This document shows, in pieces, positions 47,797 through 56,348 of a DNA stretch of 64,000 nucleotides. Position 1 is the first letter of the stretch. Every line of letters begins with the position of its first letter. The notes beneath the pieces were generated by a model, which had not been told where the DNA came from, searched no databases, and was given only the letters and a program-made list of their open reading frames with translations. The translations under genes and the position numbers were made by a program. The stretch comes from Symsagittifera roscoffensis (taxonomy: Eukaryota > Xenacoelomorpha > Acoela > Convolutidae). The stretch covers positions 930,001 through 994,000 of the forward strand of contig NC_087071.1 of the NCBI RefSeq assembly GCF_963678635.1. The letters run 5' to 3'.

Positions 47797-48420
47797 TTTC
47801 AGCGATCTGGCGAAGTTGGACAGCTCCAACCCCAGGACCTCATCCAGGACCAACCGAGTTGTGCTACAATCCTTGAATCACTGTATAGCATTGGAAATGT
47901 CAGCCCAAATGGCGGGAAGCTCGGATTGGGATGGGTAGTAGTTGTTATGGTCCACCGTTCTGTTCAGCGCGGTTATTATCACGCTGAACCGTCCCTCTGC
48001 TATCGTTGTGACCATCGTGTACACAAACTGAAGGGGTTCTGGCAATGTGGCGTACCCCGGTGACAACACAAAAATGACCTACACTACATTCTGAGTGAAG
48101 CGTCGTTGTACTGATGACTCCACATCCGCCATGGCTGAGAGCAATGTCATTATCGCCTCTCCTATGATCTCATTGCTCAGGATCGACCCACCCGTCAGAC
48201 GGGACAACAGCCCTCTGCTCTGCAGGTGATCATTCGAGCCTGCAACTACTATCACCTGCGGCTCCATGCTGACATCCCTTCGCACACTTAGCATCATGCC
48301 TGCTGGCTGTCCCCAGTCCAATATAGGCGCCGTCAAGAAAATCACATCAGGCCAAAACAGAGAACGGGGCGTGTAGAGGTAATCCGTACTGGCCACTATT
48401 AGGTACTTGGCAGCCTTCAT
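47797..48420 (-). pseudogene. Second SGNH-like (GxND) segment, copy A
   Basis: 48079-48420 contains MEPQVIVVAGSNDHLQSRG, with a hydrophobic strand leading into G-S-N-D. That is the form of block III (G-x-N-D) of SGNH/GDSL hydrolases, where the Asn helps form the oxyanion hole. After a frameshift at 48075 the next strand VIFVLSPGYA and the stretch SVIITALNRTVDHNNYYPS follow (47878-48069). No GDS-type nucleophile block or terminal DxxH was found, so only half of the fold's signature is visible. The fold assignment is an inference. The segment is repeated nearly identically at 50836-51296. Confidence 0.4.
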
Positions 48421-48494
48421 ATCAAGGGATCATAGGCGGCAAACAGGCTGTCACCGACTGGTGCCTTCAGTCCCGCATATCTCTTGTTGTCTCC

Positions 48495-49020
48495 TTACAC
48501 CGAAATCGCACGGGGATAGTCTCTCGAAAATTTACCAGGCGCCTGACTGGGTGGTTTAGCGAACTGCCTGTACATCTTTTGATGATTGTTGTTTGGCTTA
48601 TTCTCTGTCAGAATTTTGCCCTTCCGAGCAGGTGGTGTCAGTTCTCTGACTCTCTGACGGACGTCCGTAAGAGATCGCGTGTTCAAGGGCCCAAAGGTAT
48701 TGTCCTGGGGCAACCCATTAAGGTCCACGTACCTGAGCGTAGTCGCGGAGCTAAAATGTTCCTGTTCCGCTAACAGCCAATCCACGCCCGGTATCCGATA
48801 TAATCGCGGCAATCTCCGCCGATCATCTTCCCTGCATCTTCCAGACACGTCAAGGTACTCATGCTCAATCTCGCTGACAAGTTGAGGAGCGCGACCACAA
48901 ACATCGCCAGTCCCGGGTCTTCTCGTGTAAAGTCACAATCAATCAGCTGCTGATAGATCTCGTCTAGAGTCGCTTCTAGACTCGCTGAGAGGAATTTTAT
49001 TAATTCGTTCGTACACCCAT
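48495..49020 (-). pseudogene. Accessory polyprotein N-terminus, copy A (internally deleted)
   Basis: The ATG at 49018-49020 aligns with the start of copy B (53467-53469). A missing base after the second codon puts copy A out of frame within a few residues and gives a TAA. Sequence matches copy B to about 48880, then jumps to sequence matching 51.3-51.4 kb of copy B, skipping about 1.9 kb. 48495-48848 is a 117-codon piece with VREL.PPARKGKILTENKPN and a basic end. Confidence 0.65.
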
Positions 49021-49170
49021 TTCTATCGCGTTGGTTCTAGTGTCGTCGAACTCCGTCTAGTTTGTTTGATTCAAAAAACAAGATTTGATCAATTAAGATC
49101 TAAAAAGCAAGTCACGACTTAAAACCGTCATTTTTCATGATAAAACATCATTCAGATCTTTAAAACTCTC
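49021..49170. other. Conserved non-coding leader, copy A
   Basis: About 150 bp closely matching 53470-53620, including AAAACAAGATTTGATCAAT, AAGATCTAAA-AGCAAGTCACG and AAAACATCATTCAGATCTTT. It sits immediately upstream of the accessory start codon in both copies and has no open frame, so it is probably leader or intergenic sequence. At 49170/49171 it is joined directly to integrase-tail sequence. Confidence 0.65.
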
Positions 49171-50238
49171 CATCGATCCATGTCATTGACCAAGTCGATT
49201 TCTTTTGGCACCGCCACTTATTCCAGTCCTACCAGCGAATCAATCATATCACTTAAAACTATTCTGTCTATGACGAAATCCTCGCCGTACGGATTGTATT
49301 TATTCTTGTTCCTTCCTCTCTTGCTCTGGCGTGTCTCCATGGTGAGAGGAAATTCAGGTTGTATTCCTTTGTCAACTTCAGTTTGTTCTGGGCAGTCCCA
49401 GTCTTCTTCGGCATAAGGTAGAGACTCATCGTCCACCTCTGCTCGCTCGGTCAACTCCAGGTCCAGTGGTAGATCGCAATCGTCCACCACTTCATTCCTT
49501 CAAGCAGGATGCACTATCAAATAGTCTCCCTCCTGCATGTCCTCTGGGATGCACCAGTCCTCTGATGAGGCATTGTGTGGTTTGATGTTCTCGTAATGAG
49601 CTGCTCTTCCAGTGCTCAAACGATAAAAACGAACTCCTTGGTGCACCTCTTTTATCTGAAATGGACCGCGCCGTTTCTTTAATAATTTTTTGGTTCCTTT
49701 TGGTGGAACTGTTTCCTGGAATACCCAGACGTAATTGCCAACTGAGTAGGCTTTCGCATCGGCTGTGTTTTTTTATCAAGCCTCCTCTTTTGTCTAATTT
49801 GCATCTGTTGCCTGTTCCTCCTGCATAAGTCATGAGGTCCTGCTGTTTTCTAATAACATCACGCACGTACGTTCGCGGTGCTGTTCTCTTCCCTTCATAT
49901 TCAGGGTAGAAGAACGTCAGCGGAATCGTTTTCTCGTGACCAGTCAACATCATGTGCGGACTTAATCCCGTGGTGGCATGTTCTGTGCTGTTGTAAGCGC
50001 CCATCACTTGTGTCATGGTCTCCATCCACTCACGATCATGCTTATCCACTTTCCTATATAACAAGTCACGGAGCTTCCCCATGACGTCAGGCGCCACGTT
50101 CACTCTCCTATTTAACAGGGCTATGCTGTTTATACTCAGCCTGGTAAGTTCTTGATGTACCAAATTGGATCGGACTAGCTGATCCAGCGGGACAGGCTCA
50201 CCCCTGGCTAAAACCTTTATCTCAGCAGCCGTTTCCAC
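49171..50238 (-). pseudogene. Integrase C-terminal part and acidic tail, pol copy 2
   Basis: 49492-50238 (248 codons) opens with NVAPDVMGKLRDLLYR and WMETMTQVMGAYNSTEHATT, followed by GLSPHMMLTGHEK. This is the end of a Ty3/gypsy integrase core (W...YN.t.H..TG.sP..ml.G). Part of the frame after ~49790 is shifted. The GPY/F-type module K-W-R-G-P-F is visible in another frame at ~49670. 49218-49490 is the acidic tail (EDWDCPEQTEVDKGIQPEFP; METRQSKRGRNK). Integrase zinc finger and catalytic D,D,E are absent. It matches 54825-56546. Confidence 0.75.
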
Positions 50239-50283
50239 TGGAAGGTCAGGGTGTCCTAGTATATGGTGCCCTGACTTGTCCCA

Positions 50284-50835
50284 TCACCTGGTGAGTGGCA
50301 GTTTGTCGTAGGTTTCCTTGTCTAGGAATGAAAACCCGTCTTTTATCTCCGCTTGGTTAGCCTGCTTCTCCTCGAGGCGCTCATAGAATTCTGTCTTTTT
50401 ACTGAGGCTATCAGCATCCTGGTGCTTGTCACGGGTACGGTGCTCTATGATCATGTGGTAACCATCTAGGCGCACGATCCAACGACCAATGTAACTTTGG
50501 TCCATCGAATTGGTTTTCAGCAAGGCAAGGGCGCGATTATCCACACGCAACTTGAAAAGGGAGCATTCCCAAAGAAGGGCCTGTTTTTCTCCACGAAAGT
50601 GATCACCGCGAACATCTCCGCTTTTGGTGTGCCATACTTCATCTCAGTATCGCTCAGGACCTTACTTGCGTAGGCTATCGGACGGAGAACCGTTCTCCCC
50701 TTCCGCTCTTGCTCCTGGTGAAGTATGCCCGAAATCGAAACCACTGATACATTCTTGTCCAACACAAACATCCCCTTCTCTGTTGGCATGCCGAGGACCG
50801 GTGCCTCGCAAAGTTCACGTTTAATGTTTTCAATC
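50284..50835 (-). pseudogene. RNase H domain, pol copy 2 (fragment)
   Basis: The two open pieces 50517-50789 and 50284-50550 contain MPTEKGMFVLDKNVSVVSIS and GILHQEQERKGRTVLRPIAY. They then contain YHMIIEHRTRDKHQDADSLS, the RNase H signature H-R-x-R-x-x-x-Q-D/N-A-D-x-L-S. The position of the first catalytic Asp reads LDKNVS where pol copy 1 has LDKDAS, so copy 2 has lost the acidic residue after K. A frameshift separates the halves. The fragment begins abruptly at 50835, where it is fused to accessory-region sequence. Confidence 0.8.
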
Positions 50836-51296
50836 TGGCGAAGTTGGACAGCTCCAACCCCAGGACCTCATCCAGCACCAACCGAGTTGTGCTACAATCC
50901 TTGAATCACTGTATAGCATTGGAAATGTCAGCCCAAATGGCGGGAAGCTCGGTTTGGGATGGGTAGTAGTTGTTATGGTCCACCGTTCTGTTCAGCGCGG
51001 TTATTATCACGCTGAACCGTCCCTCTGCTATCGTTGTGACCATCGTGTACACAAACTGAAGGGGTTCTGGCAATGTGGCGTACCTCGGTGACAACACAAA
51101 AATGACCTACACTACATTCTGAGTGAAGCGTCGTTGTACTGATGACTCCACATCCGCCATGGCTGAGAGCAATGTCATTATCGCCTCTCCTATGATCTCA
51201 TTGCTCAGGATCGACCCACCCGTCAGACGGGACAACAGCCCTCTGCTCTGCAGGTGATCATTCGAGCCTGCAACTACTATCACCTGCGGCTCCATG
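50836..51296 (-). pseudogene. Second SGNH-like (GxND) segment, copy B
   Basis: Near-identical duplicate of 47797-48265, with the same frameshift between its two halves (51107-51295 with VIVVAGSNDHLQSRG; 50906-51097). The identical damage shows that the frameshift predates the duplication, or that one copy was converted to the other. Its left end is fused to RNase H sequence. Its right end is fused at 51296 to sequence that in copy A lies 525 bp further upstream. Confidence 0.55.
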
Positions 51297-51960
51297 CTCC
51301 ATCCGATATAATCGCGGCAATGTGGGACCCTCTCCGCCGATCATCTTCCCTGCATCTTCCCGACACGTCAAGGTACTCATGCTCAATCTCGCTGACATGT
51401 CCGTCTTATATTGCCCCCAACCGCTGGGATCTGGACGGTTCCAAAGCAGCACGCTGCTTGGTTCAACTCCCTCCGCCGGCACGGCGCTCGTCGGTTGTCC
51501 TGTTGTCGAAGCAGGGTTTGCCGTAGCGGGCAGTTCATTCCTCCTAGACACGGTCTGGGAGCTATTCCGGTTCTGATCAACCGATCTCCGAAACCGGCTC
51601 TCCAACGGTTGTGATCTGGGAGGAGGAGCAGTCCCCAACCTCTCTCTCACTTCTGAGCTTGGAGCAACGGGAGAAGCTGCACCCGTTTCCATTGCCAGAG
51701 GCCCGAGGCGATTAGCGAGTGATTCTGGCACTTTACCCCTTACTCAACCTCCTCCAGTCGATCTGGTCCGAGCCAGTGGGCTGGTCGTCCTCAACTCCTG
51801 CTCCATTTCCCTCAACTGCGTCTGGAACACGTCGTTTATTCAGTGCCTCCCTTGCTGGGTGTTGAAGTGTATGCCATCCCTGGTGAGTGCGAGGTGATCG
51901 ACCATGCGCAGCATGTTTTTCAGATTCATGAGTCGCAGCTCGCTGGGTTTGCTCCTCACC
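51258..51960 (-). pseudogene. Accessory polyprotein, Ser/Pro-rich linker after SGNH
   Basis: 51258-51731 (157 codons) is rich in S, P, R, A and T (RERLGTAPPPRSQPLESRFR; SQTVSRRNELPATANPAS). It reads like a disordered linker between the SGNH domain on its right and the GxND segment on its left. It crosses the 51296 breakpoint, so the last residues are chimeric. Confidence 0.45.
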
Positions 51961-52465
51961 ACACTGCGAGTCATCTCGTCCACTGGGTCACGTTGCCGTT
52001 CATAAAATCAGCAACCGGCGTGCCCACCTTCGGATTCTGTGGTATCGTACATAGAACCACAAGTCTGGGTCTGTACTTCTCCTTCAGTTCATTCAAAAGG
52101 CAGACCAGTAGGGGCTCCCACTTGCCCTCTGGGGTTACAGGGACCCTCGAAACGTCATTTGTCCCGAGCATGATCACTAGCGTATCTAAGTGATCCTCGC
52201 CCTGGAACTCCATAATCTTGATGACTTGGGACACGGAAGCGCCTCCAAAAGATAGGACTGTAGTCTGACCGTTGACAATGAACTCGTTCAGATCCCTCAC
52301 CAAATTGTCCCCTAGAACCAAATGATGACTCCCTGGGGGAATTGCCTGGTTGCTTAAGGCGGGGTTCCAGCCCATACCATTCAAACAAGCACGAGGATGC
52401 TCCGCGGCCACTTGAACAAACTGGTTGCGCACATCAAATACGCGATCTGTAAATAACGACGTCAA
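51840..52465 (-). pseudogene. SGNH/GDSL-type hydrolase domain (frame-broken)
   Basis: SGNH hydrolases are esterases or lipases with Ser-Asp-His catalysis. The 164-codon piece 51971-52465 shows the blocks in order: block I HHLVLGDNLVRDL (residues ~47-59), block II VLSFGGASVSQVI (~70-82) and block III LVIMLGTNDVSR (~96-107). RPRLVVLCTIPQNP (~132-145) forms the next strand. After a one-base frameshift near 51975, block V appears as LALTRDGIHF (51864-51895), giving the D-x-x-H pair. Block I has Asn where the nucleophile Ser (GDS) is expected, so an active esterase is doubtful even before the frameshift. It may be an inactive fold used for binding. Esterase domains occur in ORF1 of some CR1/L2-type LINEs; here the neighbours are a gypsy-type pol. 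Confidence 0.75.
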
Positions 52466-52514
52466 ATAACGAACTGGTTGCGCACATTCTTCCTGATATC
52501 AAATACGCGAGATC
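52421..52514. repeat. Short local duplication with 13-bp insertion
   Basis: CTGGTTGCGCACATCAAATACGCG (52421-52444) recurs at 52473-52510, where TTCTTCCTGATAT is inserted between CACA and TCAAATACGCG. The duplication breaks the frame between the N-terminal part and the SGNH domain. Confidence 0.7.
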
Positions 52515-52524
52515 TCTGAATCGT

Positions 52525-53469
52525 TCAGCCATGCGCCGTCCCTGTTGGTACCACAGTTCGGGATACTCGCTCCGAGCTGCTTGAAGAACGATCAAAGTGT
52601 TGGGTAGGGACGACCCTACCCAGCGTCCGGCTAGTGGTCCTGTTGATCTCATCCATTGCTGCTCTAGCCACCTGATTGAATGACTCTTGAAACTGAGGAG
52701 CGAGATAGGTGTCTGAGGGGTCTGGTATCGTACTTTTCGGGTGCGGAGCAGACTGTGATGTCCGTTGAGGAGCCTCGGGCTCTCTCGGTGCGCACAACTC
52801 TTGTGCCCTCGTCCTGGGACGTGTGTTCCTGGATGCCTCCGAGGATTTCATCGTTGCCAGAACCTCCGGTGACACTTGGCTCACATTCGTCATATACAGC
52901 TCCTTCAGGTGATTTTTTTCTTCTTCCTTGTAGGCCACTTGCAGATCTTCGAACTTCTTTTTCCATTCGTTCCTTTCTCAAGATATTGCCCTATACTCCT
53001 GGAGTTTGGCACACAGCTCGCTCTGATCCCTTTCTTTCTTCTCCAATGCCTCGATCGTCTCCGAAGTCTGTATCTCCATCTTGCTCACCCTGACTCTCTT
53101 CAGAGGAGGAGCAGCTGTTGGAGAGTCTACTGAATGTGACGGGTCCGGCCCATCACGTAGTCTCTTTGCTCCGATGAGCGGATGCGCAGGTTGAACAGGT
53201 AGGAGCATCTCACCTAGCCGGTGATGCCTCCGCTCGCCTAGTCCCGGCTCACGAGCCAAGTCGTGTCCAGACATTTCTCCTCGCCGCCATCTCATCAATC
53301 GATTCCCTCGACCCTCTCGTCTTAACGCGTTGAGGAGCGCGACCACAAACATCGCCAGTCCCGGATCTTCTCGCGTAAAGTCACAATCAATCGGCAGCTG
53401 ATAGATCTCGTCTAGAGTCGCTTCTAGACTCGCTGAGAGAAATTCCCTTAATTCGTTCGTATCACCCAT
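52525..53469 (-). pseudogene. Accessory polyprotein N-terminal part, copy B
   Basis: Starts at the Met of 53467-53469 with MGDTNELREFLSASLEATLD and stays open for 163 codons to 52978. That piece has a basic region (LKRVRVSKMEIQ) and a coiled-coil-like end (ALEKKERDQSELCAKLQE). The TGA at 52978 interrupts an evidently continuing helix (NEWKKKFEDLQVAYKEEEK), which leads into 52525-52938 in another frame. That second piece has an S/T/P/R-rich tail (APREPEAPQRTSQSAPHPKS). Coiled coil followed by a disordered linker and then the SGNH domain resembles the layout of a self-assembling structural protein (inference). The start is supported by the matching start and leader in copy A. Confidence 0.65.
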
Positions 53470-53951
53470 TTCTATCGTGTTGATTCTCGTGTCGTCAAAT
53501 TCCGTCTAGTTGGTTTGATTCAAAAAACAAGATTTGATCAATCAAGATCTAAACAGCAAGTCACGCCTCAAAACCGTCATTTTCAGGATAAAACATCATT
53601 CAGATCTTTAAAACTCTCAATTGAAATTCTCTTTCCGTTCCTGATTTAAAAGTTAGCACCAAGGTGGATCGTCCGTCTGCGTCCTTGCCAAGGTAGCACA
53701 ACAGGGCGCTGTCACCTTCGCTAGCTGGAGTGCTCCAGGTCTTTTATGAAACAGACAACACATAAACATACCCTAACAAAAACATAACACCTAAACATCA
53801 CATATCTACCCTATTACATAAAAACACAATCCCTAGTAGCTAACCTAAAACCTAATCCTAATTCCTATCAAGTGAACTTAATAAAAACCACTTATCGCCG
53901 AATGCAACCCCTAGCATATGCTCAGGTAGTACTTTTTATGTAACTAAACCT
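53470..53951. other. Non-coding spacer: pol/macro to accessory
   Basis: 53470-53620 is the leader shared with 49021-49170. 53621-53951 is AT-rich in its right part (many CCTAA and ACATA strings) with no open frame. It follows the macro-domain stop at 53952. I cannot tell whether it is intergenic sequence within one element or the LTR/UTR border of two adjacent elements. Confidence 0.5.
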
Positions 53952-54745
53952 CTATCCCTCTATGTCAGTTTCTGAAAATATCACGTGTACAAGGGCATAC
54001 AACTATCTCGGATGTAGCTTTCCCCTATTGGGATCATAGACTGGTAACGATAGAGAGGTCAATCCTCTCTCAACCAGAAAATACTTAATTCTAGTCAAGG
54101 CCAATACCAAGCTCTCTGGATTTACGTGTTGCCTATCAGTGACCTTAGTAACCAAGAAACACAAATATTTCCCTGGTATCTGTGATGCAACAGGGGGCAG
54201 CGTTATCATCCCTCCCACACCAATATTCTGTTTCCATAAAAACTCGATGTTCTCATACTCTCTCTTAAAGTCAGCCAATAGTGCTGTTTTGATGCTTACA
54301 TCAGCGATTATCGCTTTAGCGCATGTACGTTCCGTGATGAAAGCGCTGTCCCTTATGACGATATTGTTTGAATAATGGTTCGGTAGGTCAAAATAAGATT
54401 CAAAAGTTTGCCCAAAAGGTGGTTTTTTAGCGTTCTGGCCTTCCGTTTCCTGTTCTCCGGTCTCTCTTGCCGATTTCAATTTTTTAATAATCAGGTTTTC
54501 GGTGTGGGTGAGTCCTACCCCCACTCCCCGGACAAAAATATCCACCGACGTCCCCGTCGATCGCCAAAAGTCACGCAGATCGAGGTTGGATTGCGGAACG
54601 CGTAGAGGACCACCTGGGGCGACCCAGTTGGACTCGGTAGTGTCATGACTGACGTATTTTATGCCGTCTTTATCGACGTCCTGAATCGTCAGGATTGTCT
54701 ATTTAGGATCCGCCGGCAGATCATGGTGCCATTCGAGCACTCGCA
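53952..54745 (-). pseudogene. Macro-type domain fused in frame to Pol C-terminus
   Basis: Macro domains bind or hydrolyse ADP-ribose derivatives. The minus-strand frame is open from ~54700 except for a TAG at ~54003. It reads DLRDFWRSTGTSVDIF, then AFITERTCAKAIIADVSIKT, ALLADFKREYENIEFLWKQN, IGVGGMITLPP, GKYLCFLVTKVTD, LVLALTRIKYFLVERGL and TSLSLPVYDPNRGKL. The stop follows, then LYALVHVIF. The order (A-D-x-S, F-K-x-x-Y/F, G-x-x, K-Y-x-x-x-L-V-T-K, N-P-E-S-L...L, S-L-P-x-Y, G...L) matches macro domains of the TARG1/Poa1 type. The usual G-C after the S-L-P strand is not kept. The frame is the same as the integrase acidic tail (54747-55337), separated only by two stop codons, so the ancestor was one polyprotein. 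Confidence 0.7.
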
Positions 54746-54746
54746 A

Positions 54747-55337
54747 TTACTTTAGTTCTTGCTCATGAGTCTGTTCTGCCTCCGGTTCGAACTCCACTTC
54801 CGGTTCTGAACGATCGTCGATCCAATCCTGATCCATGTCATTCACCAAGTCGATTTCTTTTAGCACCGCCACTTCATCCAGTCCTACCAGCGAGTCCAAT
54901 ATATCACTTAAAACTATCCTGTCTATGACGAAATCCTCGCCGCACGGATTGTATTTCTTCTTGTTCCTTCCTCTCTTGCTCTGGCGTGTCTCCATGGTGA
55001 GAGGAAAGTCAGGTTGTAATCCTTTGTCAACTTCAGTTTGTTCTGGGCAGTCCCAGTCTTCTTCGGCATAAGGTAGAGTTTCATCGTCCACCTCTACTCG
55101 CTCGGTCAACTCCAAGTCCAGTGGTAGATCGCAATCGTCCACCACTTCATTCCCGTCGTTTTTGTCGCGAGTACCCCTTTCATTCACCTCACAAGCAGGA
55201 TGCACTATCAAATAGTCTCCCTCCTGCATGTCCGCTGGGATGCACCAGTCCTCTGATGAGGCATTGTGTGGTTTGATGTTCTCGTAATGAGCTGCTCTTC
55301 CAGTGCTCAAATGATAAAAACGAACTCCTTGGTGCAC
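54747..55337 (-). pseudogene. Integrase C-terminal/acidic tail of Pol, copy 1
   Basis: 196 codons starting within the integrase tail (MHQGVRFYHLSTGRAAHYEN, IKPHN). Strongly acidic stretches follow (VDDETLPYAEEDWDCPEQTE; NDMDQDWIDDRSEPEVEFEP), with a basic patch between them (METRQSKRGRNKKKYN). A 350-bp in-frame continuation leads to the macro domain. The function of the tail is unknown. An acidic/basic alternation after integrase could tether chromatin or Gag (inference). Copy 2 of this piece is at 49218-49650. Confidence 0.7.
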
Positions 55338-55482
55338 CTCTTTTATCTGAAATGGGCCGCGCCATTTCTTTAATAATTTTTTGATTCCTTTTGGTGGAAC
55401 TTTTTCCTGGAAAACCCAGACGTAACCACCAACTGAGTAGGCTTTCGCATCGGCTCTTTTTTTATCAAACCTCCTCTTTTGT

Positions 55483-55851
55483 CTAATTTGCGTCTGTTGC
55501 GTGTTCCTCCTGCATAGTCATGAGGTCCTGCTGTTTTCTAATAACATCACGCACGTACGTTCGCGGTGCTGTTCTCTTCCCTTCATATTCAGGGTAGAAG
55601 AACGTCAACGGAAGCGCTTTCTCGTGACCAGTCAACATCATGTGCGGACTTATTCCCGTTGTGGAATGTTCTGTGCTGTTGTATGCGCCCATCACTTGCG
55701 GCATGGTCTCCATCCACTCATAAACAAGCCTATCCACTTCTCTACATAACAAGTGACGGAGCTTCCCCATGACGTCAGGCGCCACGTTCACCGTCCTATT
55801 TAACAGGGCTATGCTGTTTATACCCACCATGGTAAGTTCTTGCTGTACCAA
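55483..55851 (-). pseudogene. Integrase core end, downstream duplicate
   Basis: 123 codons: NVAPDVMGKLRHLL, REVDRLVYEWMETMPQVM, GAYNSTEHSTTGISPHMML and TGHEKALPLTFFYPEYEGK. The YN-x4-H-x-T-G-x-S-P motif is the conserved end of Ty3/gypsy integrase cores. The frame then shifts before the K-K-W-R-G-P-F module (readable at ~55350-55370). The catalytic D,D,E residues are not present upstream, because this duplicate begins just before the same deletion joint as the other copies. Confidence 0.75.
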
Positions 55852-55862
55852 ATTGGATCGGA

Positions 55863-56234
55863 CTAGGATCGGACAGGATCCACTATCAAATAGTCTCCCT
55901 CCTGCATGTCCGCTGGGATGCAGCAGTCCTCTGATGAGGCATTGTGTGGTTTGATGTTCTCGTATTGAGCTGCTCTTTCAGTGCTCAACCGATAAAAACG
56001 ACCTCCTTGGTGCACCTCTTTTATCTGAAATGGGCCGCGCCATTTCTTTAATAATTTTTTGGTTCCTTTTGGTGGAACTTTTTCCTGGAAAACCCAGACG
56101 TAACCACCAACTGAGTAGGCTTTCGCATCGGCTGTCTTTTTATCAAACCTCCTCTTTTGTGTAATTTTCGCCTGTTGCGTGTTCCTCCTGCTTAAGTCAT
56201 TGAGGTTCTGCTGTCTTCTAATAACATCACGCAC
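55863..56234 (-). pseudogene. Integrase GPY/F module, upstream duplicate
   Basis: 123 codons reading RDVIRRQQNLNDLSRRNTQQ, then KRRFDKKTADAKAYSVGGYV, PPKGTKKLLKKWRGPFQIKE and GGRFYRLSTERAAQYENIKP. K-x-W-x-G-P-F followed by V..G..Y.L is the GPY/F module of Ty3/gypsy integrases, which contributes to multimerisation and target binding. The frame ends at the duplication joint. The corresponding core-end piece is at the left of 56349-56873. Confidence 0.8.
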
Positions 56235-56348
56235 GTACGTTCGCGATGATGTTCTCTTCCCTTCATTTTCAGGCTAGAAGAACGTCAACGGAAGCGCTTT
56301 CTCGTGACCAGTCAACATCATGTGCGGACTTATTCCCGTGGTGGAATG

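Larger units (their letters stand above)
42349..49020 (-). pseudogene. Accessory polyprotein region, copy A (frame-broken)
   Basis: A 6.7-kb minus-strand region in which nearly every kilobase carries a long frame, yet the frame changes many times and stops interrupt it. Adjacent open segments dovetail (one ends where the next takes over in another frame), as in a single long coding sequence hit by indels. It starts with a Met matching the start of copy B at 53469 and ends near 42349 after an acidic tail. Copy A lacks the segment corresponding to ~51.4-53.3 kb of copy B, including the SGNH core. The product is unidentified apart from the GxND segment at 47.8-48.4 kb. It lies directly downstream of integrase/acidic-tail sequence of a Ty3/gypsy-type element in both copies. 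Confidence 0.7.

Noticed and set aside
53470-53951. LTR between the macro domain and the accessory start
   Set aside because: No TG...CA ends, primer site or matching second LTR was found. The only repeated part (53470-53620) recurs at 49021-49170 as a leader, not as a terminal repeat.
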